DNA of 64,000 bases, taken from the NCBI GenBank assembly GCA_903855985.1, contig CAIOAO010000074.1:186001-250000 (forward strand), in the 5' to 3' direction. Numbering within the stretch: position 1 is the first letter of the stretch; each line of letters starts with the position of its first letter. Under the pieces are notes generated by a model. That model did no database searches, had not been told where the DNA came from, and worked only from the letters and a program-made list of their open reading frames with translations. Positions 58,737 through 64,000 of the stretch are shown piece by piece. The stretch comes from an uncultured Opitutia bacterium. GTDB lineage: Bacteria; Verrucomicrobiota; Verrucomicrobiia; Opitutales; Opitutaceae. Position numbers and translations under genes: made by a program.

Positions 58737-59816
58737 ATGAGCGACGAGACACCTCCGCCCCCGTTGCGCCTCCGGCCCCGACAGCGTCCCGAATCCGAGA
58801 CGCCGCCGGAGCCTGCGGCAGCTGGTGCGGAAGAGGGTAAGCTCCGACTCAAGCCCAAGTTGTCCGTGGAACCGGAGCCTGCGGAGCAGGTTGAGCCGGA
58901 ACCCGCGGCGGAACCCATCCGGCTGAAGCCCAAGCTGACGCTGGAGCCCGACCCCGAGCCCGTGGCCGAGGAACCGCTACCCGAGCCGGCCGAGGAAGCC
59001 CCGCCGCCCCCGCCCATGCCCGAGGAGGGGAAAATCAAACTCAAGATCAAGCTGCCCGGGGCGGCGGCACAGGAAGCCGCGGCCCCCGCCGGGGAAATGG
59101 AAGAAACCCCGGCGCTGCCACCTTTTCCCGTGGTGGCACCGCCGCCGCCCGAGGCGGATGAGATTGATACGCCCCCAGTGTTGGCGGCGACTTCGGCGAC
59201 CCGCCCGCCCGTCCCCATGGTGGGAGCGCCGCCGTCCGGCGGGTCGCGTCCGGCGGTCTTCAAGCGCCCGCGCGTGCCCGCGGCGCTGATGGCGGCGGAG
59301 CGGCGGAAGCGGTTGTGAAAATATGCCCTGATCGCGGTCATGGGCGTGGTGCTCGCCGCCCTGGTCATCGGCGGGGCCTACCTGAAATTTACGCCGGTGG
59401 CGCCGACACCCGTCCCGCCACGGCAGACCTATATCGCGCCGATTGAGCCGGTGGTGAAAGTGCAAGTGCCGGATAAGGTGCCGACCAAGGCGGTGCCGTT
59501 GCCGGAGGAACCGGTCTCGGGTGAACGCGTGGCCAGCACCGCCACGGTCGAACTGGCCCCCGGGGTCACCGCCACCACCGAGATGATCCAGGCGGTGCCG
59601 AATGCCAGCGCGGGCTTCAAGGCGTTTGTCGCTGGCGTGAAAATCAGCGGCGTCTACCAGGGCAAGCCCCCGCGCGCCTTCATCAACGGCCGCCTGTTTC
59701 GCACGGGCGAGATGGTCGACGACCTCCAGGAAATCTATTTTGACAGCATCGACGGGGCCACGCGCAGCCTCGTGTTCAAGGACGCCCGCGGGGCGACGGT
59801 GTCGCGCCGCTACTAA
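58737..59816 (+). pseudogene. Pro-rich/TM protein interrupted by one in-frame TGA at 59316-59318
   Basis: The open frame from ATG 58737 stops at TGA 59316-59318 after 193 aa; the same frame continues without another stop to TAA 59814-59816. Before the stop the chain is cytoplasmic and Pro-rich with repeats of the type KLRLKPKL and IRLKPKLTLEP alternating with acidic Pro runs, and ends AERRKRL. After the stop, KYALIAVMGVVLAALVIGGAYL is a transmembrane helix followed by a periplasmic domain. Positive residues just before a helix are the normal membrane-insertion pattern, so one protein of about 359 residues is the simplest reading. An ATG at 59340 would cut the helix. Unknown family. Confidence 0.7.
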
Positions 59817-59829
59817 GCCGGCGCAGTGT

Positions 59830-62238
59830 TCAGGCCGGGGCCGGGAGTGACACTTGCCAGCTTTTCCGGCCGGTCACCTTGAGCCGTGGCAGGCCGGGCA
59901 GCCGGACGGAGGCGGTGACGCCGCGCGGCAGGACCAGCTCGACGTGCACCTGGTTCCCGTGGCGCCGCCAGGCACTCGTGATGGATCCCGCCGGCGTCGG
60001 CACGGTGCAACCGCCCGAATCGCCGACAAATTCCGGGGCGAAATCCACGCGCTTCCACTGCGGCGCGGCCTGGCGCACGCCCCCGATGATTTGCATGAGG
60101 TGAAACAGCGGGTGGGCGGACCACGCATGCGAATGGCTGATTTGGAACTCCGGGTGGTCGCGGAAGAGTTCAAACGTGGAACCGTAGGCGATCATCGGCT
60201 CCCACCGCGGACGCAGGTGCGCCACGATCTCAGCGCCGTGGCCGCGGGTCGCGAGGACAGAGTAGACGTAGGTGATCCAGTACGCGCTCGGCTTCACCGA
60301 GTGGCCGGACTCGTCGCGCAGGTAATCCAACAGATAACGTTTCTGCGCCGCCGCGCCCTCCGGGGCGAGGTCGGACATGAGCGCGAGGGTCTGGGCGTGT
60401 GGTGAGGTCGTGGAAAGAACCCGGCCCTTCGCATCGAGCCCGTCCCGCAGCAGGCCCTGACGGTTGACGAACGCCCGCAGGCGCTTCCGCAGGCCGGCGG
60501 CGCGGCGCGCGCAGCGGGACGCGGCGGACGCGTCGCGGTTGAGCCGGTGCATCGCGGCCAGCCGCTCCAGCGCCAGCATGAACCAGAGATTGTAGACGGT
60601 GGAGGCGCCATCCTTCGGCACATCCGTCCAGTCGAGGAACAGCCAGTAGCGCGGGTCGTAGTGCACGAGCCCCTCCTGGCCCGTGTGGGCCTCGAAATAG
60701 GCGAGCGCGCGTTCCACGACCGCCCGGTGCGCGCGGAACGGCTCCAGGTCGCCGGTCTGCCAGTAGTAGTCCCACTGCGTCAGGATCCAGATCAGCGTGA
60801 AGTCCGGCAGCACGCAGTTGTGCCCCATGGTGGGGGCGTGCCCGTAGGTGATGCCATCCGCGGTCGTCTGGGCGCCGATCTGGTAGATGCCGCGGCGGAA
60901 AAGGCGGGCATCGCCGCTCAGGTGAAACGTGTTCCAGGCCTGCACGCGGGCGTCACCCCACCACTGCGCCTGCTCGCGCCAGGGCGTGTCCACATAGGCG
61001 TCGAGCATGCAGTTCTGCTGCGACCACGCGCAGGTCTCCCAAATTTGCTCCAGGACGGGATCGGAACTCCGGAAACTGCCGCGGCGCACGACCGGGTAGC
61101 CCGTCCGGCGCAGGGAGGGCGCGATATGCAGCGGCACTTCGGAGTTGCGCACGACGATCATCACGTGGCGGAAGCCGAACGGATGATAAAAGAAGTGCTC
61201 CGTGCGCCCGGCGCGGCAGGTGAGCCGGGCGGCGAACGCCACGCGGCTGCCGTCGGGAAATTTCAGCTCGGGCTCCAATCTCGTGGGCTCGATCACTTCG
61301 GTGTAAACCAGGTCGATCACCTCGCCACCGCGCGCTCCGCCGATTTGCAGCGAGAAATTGCCCACCACGGGCTTGCCCACATCCAGCAGGTAGCTGCGGA
61401 AACGACCGGGACCCGTCGGCGGGATCTCCAGCCCCGCGGCAAACAGGCCCACGGGCGCATCGGCCGCCGCCGGGGTGTCGAGGGCCGCGGACACGGGGAC
61501 ATGCGTGTGGTCCTCGTTCTGGCGGAGCAGGTAAAGATTGCGGGCGTCCTCCCAGCCGGCGCCGCACACGCCCTCGGCGGTGCCGATGACGGTGCCCGGC
61601 CGCCAGGCTTCCTCCAGCATCTGCGGGATGCCGCGGGCCTCCAGGTTCGACCACGGCAGCACGCCCGGCCGCTGGGTTTTCACCGGGGTAGTCCAGCCGC
61701 TGTCGTCGAACTCGGAGTTCATCCAGTCGAGCGGACACGCGCGGGCGTCAAAATTCTCCTGCGCAAACAGCTGCAGGCTGGTGCGCGTCATGTCGTGCCG
61801 GATGCCCGGCTGGCGGATGCATTTCCAGGTCGCGTCCGTGTGGAGACGGCCGCCGCCCCACGGGGCGGCGACGAGCAGGCCGGCGTAGCCCTGGGTGAGG
61901 TATTGGAAATTGCTGTAGCCCGGGTTGTAGGCGCGGATGGCGAGGACGTTGCGGCCGGGCACCAGCCAGCGCGCGAGGTCGATTTCATCGTAGGGCCAGT
62001 GCGACTGGTAGCCGCGCGCCGGCCCGCGGCCGACAAACGCGCCGTTCACATACAGCTGGTACGACTGGTCGGCCGTGATGAACAGCGGCGCCCGGCGCGG
62101 TACGCGGTCCAGGGTGAAGTCGCGGCGGAACAGGGCGAAGCCGTTGTGCAGGTCCCAGCGGAATTCGTCGGGCCAGATCCATTCGGCGCGGGCGAAGATC
62201 CGCGCGGCCGGGTTGTGCGCAGGGAGGAGGCTGGTCAT
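59830..62238 (-). CDS. Alpha-L-rhamnosidase-like glycoside hydrolase (GH78 family)
   Basis: 802 aa from ATG 62238. The N-terminal region has the beta-sandwich carbohydrate-binding pattern ADQSYQLYVNGAFVGRGPARG and ARWLVPGRNVLAIRAYNPG; the (alpha/alpha)6 barrel includes the GH78-type DTPWREQAQWWGDARVQAW. The C-terminal sheet ends GVTASVRLPG. It should release terminal rhamnose from plant or algal glycans. No signal peptide is apparent. Substrate inferred from family only. Confidence 0.85.
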   Translation of the reverse strand: MTSLLPAHNPAARIFARAEWIWPDEFRWDLHNGFALFRRDFTLDRVPRRAPLFITADQSYQLYVNGAFVGRGPARGYQSHWPYDEIDLARWLVPGRNVLAIRAYNPGYSNFQYLTQGYAGLLVAAPWGGGRLHTDATWKCIRQPGIRHDMTRTSLQLFAQENFDARACPLDWMNSEFDDSGWTTPVKTQRPGVLPWSNLEARGIPQMLEEAWRPGTVIGTAEGVCGAGWEDARNLYLLRQNEDHTHVPVSAALDTPAAADAPVGLFAAGLEIPPTGPGRFRSYLLDVGKPVVGNFSLQIGGARGGEVIDLVYTEVIEPTRLEPELKFPDGSRVAFAARLTCRAGRTEHFFYHPFGFRHVMIVVRNSEVPLHIAPSLRRTGYPVVRRGSFRSSDPVLEQIWETCAWSQQNCMLDAYVDTPWREQAQWWGDARVQAWNTFHLSGDARLFRRGIYQIGAQTTADGITYGHAPTMGHNCVLPDFTLIWILTQWDYYWQTGDLEPFRAHRAVVERALAYFEAHTGQEGLVHYDPRYWLFLDWTDVPKDGASTVYNLWFMLALERLAAMHRLNRDASAASRCARRAAGLRKRLRAFVNRQGLLRDGLDAKGRVLSTTSPHAQTLALMSDLAPEGAAAQKRYLLDYLRDESGHSVKPSAYWITYVYSVLATRGHGAEIVAHLRPRWEPMIAYGSTFELFRDHPEFQISHSHAWSAHPLFHLMQIIGGVRQAAPQWKRVDFAPEFVGDSGGCTVPTPAGSITSAWRRHGNQVHVELVLPRGVTASVRLPGLPRLKVTGRKSWQVSLPAPA

Positions 62239-62305
62239 GGGGCGGTTCGGCCGCACTAGAGCATGCCGGGCCCGCACGGGTCGAGCCCGGAGGTTGCGGC
62301 CGCGC

Positions 62306-62986
62306 TCAGTGCGAGAGGGCGGCGTCGCGGATCGCGCGGATCAACTCGGGATCCGTGGCCACGCCCAGCACGCCATTCACCACAAACTGGATGCCGACGC
62401 AGAGCAGCAGGAAGCCCATGATCTTGGTGAGCGCATGCATGCCGTTGACGCCGATGACGGTCACGATCTTGCCGGACAGGCGCAGGGTGGCGTACGTAAT
62501 GGTGGCCACGATGAGGATGCCAAGGATGATGGCGACGTAGTCGATCCAGTGGTTGGCCAGCGAGATGAAGCCGAGCGTGACGGCGATGGAGCCGGGACCG
62601 CTCAGCATGGGCATGGCGAGCGGGGAAAACGAAATGTCCCGCTTGGCCCGGGCGGCCTCGCGGACGCGCTCGTCCTCCACGGTGCTGCGGGGGTTGGCCA
62701 CCAGCATGCCGGAGCCGATGCCGGCGACCAGCAAACCGCCCGCGATGCGGAGGCCGGGGATGGAAATGCCGAAAAACCCCATGATGAACGTCCCGCCGAT
62801 GAGGAAGCTCACGAGGATGACGACCATGTAGATGCACGCCATGCGGAGCTGCTGGAACCGCCGGGCCTCGGTGTCGCCCTCGGTGATGGCGAGGAACGTC
62901 GGCGCGCCCGCGAGCGGGTTGATCAGCGGCAGGAGGGCGATGACCGTGCCGAGAATGAGCTGCCAGAAGTGCGAAACCGTGACCAT
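62306..62986 (-). CDS. MarC family (UPF0056) membrane protein
   Basis: 226 aa with six transmembrane helices: the N-terminal LLPLINPLAGAPTFLAIT with the conserved NP, the LLVAGIGSGML helix and PMLSGPGSIAVTLGF are diagnostic of MarC. The role is unknown, although some members are linked to drug resistance or amino-acid export. It stands alone on the minus strand, upstream of the rhamnosidase gene. Confidence 0.92.
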   Translation of the reverse strand: MVTVSHFWQLILGTVIALLPLINPLAGAPTFLAITEGDTEARRFQQLRMACIYMVVILVSFLIGGTFIMGFFGISIPGLRIAGGLLVAGIGSGMLVANPRSTVEDERVREAARAKRDISFSPLAMPMLSGPGSIAVTLGFISLANHWIDYVAIILGILIVATITYATLRLSGKIVTVIGVNGMHALTKIMGFLLLCVGIQFVVNGVLGVATDPELIRAIRDAALSH

Positions 62987-63041
62987 GGGAGCGGGCAGTC
63001 AGGCGGAAAAAACGCCCCGATGCAAAGGCGGATGCGCGGAT

Positions 63042-64000
63042 TCACCACACTTCGACCGGGCCCTTGGGGACGGGGATGGCCTCGCGTTCGGTGGCATCCG
63101 GGGCGCCGGGTTCGCGCATGAACGACGCGACCATCGGACCGGGCTGGTACTTGGGCAGGAGCTCGCCGGCCGCGTCGCAGAACGGCGCGCGCCACGCGAC
63201 ATATTCGGCCAGCGCGGCCTCGAAATCGGCGCGGGAGGTGATGGTGATGATGCGGCGTTTGAAATCCTTGGCGGGGCCGAAGCGCTTGGCGTACCACGGC
63301 GCGACTTTGCGGAAGAGCTTGGCGCCATTCTCCTCGCCGTAAAACGCGATATAGCGCTCGAAATGCCGGCGCAGCACGCGCACGCGCTCCGCAAAGCCGG
63401 GCTCGGGTGTGAGCTCGCCGGTGCGCAGGTAGTGCTCGGTGCGGCGGAAAATCCACGGGTCGTAAAACGCCCCGCGCCCGATGCTCACGCCGGCGCAGCC
63501 CGTCTCGTCGAACATGTGCTTGGCGGCCTCGGGCGTGGTGACGTCGCCGTTGCCGATGACCGGGATGGCCTTCACGGCCTGCACGACCGAGCGGATGCCG
63601 GCGAGGTTGACGGTACCGCTGAAACCCTGGGCGCGGGTGCGGCCGTGGACGAAGATCGCGGCAACGCCGGTGTCCTCGAGCACGCGCGCGAGGTCGGGGG
63701 CGGTGAGGTTGTCGTCGTCCCAGCCCAGCCGCATCTTGGCGGTGATGGGGATTTTGACCGCGTTGATCATGCCCCGGACCAGGGCGGCGGTCTTGGTGAG
63801 TTCGGTCATCATCGCGGAGCCGCCGCCGATCTTGACGACCTTTTTCACCGGGCAGCCCATGTTGATGTCCACGGACTGCGCGCCGAGTTCCTCACACCTG
63901 ATGGCCGCGTCGCGCATCTCCTCCGGCACGCTGCCGAAAAGCTGGATGGCGAGCGGGCGGTCGGCCTCCGACGTGGCGACGAGCTTGAGGGCGGTGGCGT
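63042..64000 (-). CDS. dusB: tRNA-dihydrouridine synthase DusB, N-terminus beyond the window
   Basis: At least 319 codons are inside the window; the start lies beyond 64000. QLFGSVPEEMRDAA, DINMGCPVKKVVKIGGGSAMM with the catalytic Cys, IFVHGRTRAQGFSG, IGNGDVTT and GVSIGRGAFYDPWIF are the FMN-binding and catalytic blocks of DusB. It reduces uridine in the tRNA D-loop. The C-terminal region is complete, ending in GPVEVW. Confidence 0.93.
   Translation of the reverse strand, partial: ATALKLVATSEADRPLAIQLFGSVPEEMRDAAIRCEELGAQSVDINMGCPVKKVVKIGGGSAMMTELTKTAALVRGMINAVKIPITAKMRLGWDDDNLTAPDLARVLEDTGVAAIFVHGRTRAQGFSGTVNLAGIRSVVQAVKAIPVIGNGDVTTPEAAKHMFDETGCAGVSIGRGAFYDPWIFRRTEHYLRTGELTPEPGFAERVRVLRRHFERYIAFYGEENGAKLFRKVAPWYAKRFGPAKDFKRRIITITSRADFEAALAEYVAWRAPFCDAAGELLPKYQPGPMVASFMREPGAPDATEREAIPVPKGPVEVW

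Noticed and set aside
59316-59318. TGA as selenocysteine
   Set aside because: No hairpin resembling a bacterial SECIS follows directly, and the position lies between a polybasic segment and a transmembrane helix, not in a redox site.

Overview
The window is a high-GC bacterial chromosome segment with about 58 protein genes (two cut by the window edges). I saw no tRNA, rRNA, CRISPR array, insertion sequence or prophage. Gene content points to Verrucomicrobia, probably Opitutaceae: GH78/GH43-like sugar enzymes, AraC regulators beside Gfo/Idh and phytanoyl-CoA-type dioxygenases, a fused CcoNO cbb3 oxidase, DUF5069, DUF1223 and DUF2934 proteins, and start codons preceded by C/T-rich tracts instead of Shine-Dalgarno sequences. 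This assignment is inference from family content; no marker-gene search was run.

Layout. 1-6.5 kb (mostly minus): an FtsX-type ABC transporter, an NTF2-like lipoprotein, a GH43-like enzyme, recA with a clear terminator, a UDP-glucuronate epimerase coupled to a small DMT protein, and a PhyH-type dioxygenase. 6.6-13.4 kb (plus): glutaredoxin and glutamate synthase gltB-gltD. 13.4-17.1 kb: an orphan 'mobile mystery protein A'-type regulator, a membrane protein, methylglyoxal synthase, a DUF5069 protein, a 15-residue lysine-rich peptide gene with its own terminator, and an unannotated protein carrying protein-kinase-like motifs. 17.3-23.4 kb: an oxidoreductase, an AraC regulator divergent from a second PhyH protein, UspA, a quinone reductase, a HicA-like/eRF1-like fusion and a PocR-AraC regulator. 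23.4-31.6 kb (minus): a complete cbb3 oxidase operon reading DUF2934, CcoS-like, CcoNO, CcoQ, CcoP, CcoG, small TM protein, SafE, CcoI.

31.8-47.6 kb: an amino-sugar-type SIS protein and BadF kinase with a so-called 3-methyladenine glycosylase, an S9 peptidase, an RlmI-like methyltransferase, a DUF481 outer-membrane protein, DUF1223, an FAD/Fe-S lactate- or glycolate-type dehydrogenase, ICMT-like methylase, upp, penicillin acylase, gluconokinase and a second DUF5069. 47.7-52 kb: a two-gene NAD-dependent molybdenum formate dehydrogenase. 52-59.8 kb: DUF3016, DUF4412, S4 and thioesterase genes, an RRM protein followed by a DEAD-box helicase, a uracil-DNA glycosylase, FKBP, RarD, and a gene interrupted by one in-frame TGA. 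59.8-64 kb: a GH78-like rhamnosidase, MarC and a partial DusB.

The most unusual signals are: (1) six intergenic imperfect inverted repeats with 23-31 nt arms, several built from short degenerate direct repeats, two of which belong to one family; (2) the 15-aa polylysine gene; (3) a kinase-like orphan; (4) a HicA-like/eRF1-like fusion; (5) an intrinsic terminator whose hairpin contains the start codon of the next gene; (6) a transmembrane protein split by a single in-frame stop; (7) a DUF481 gene whose best start is ATA.
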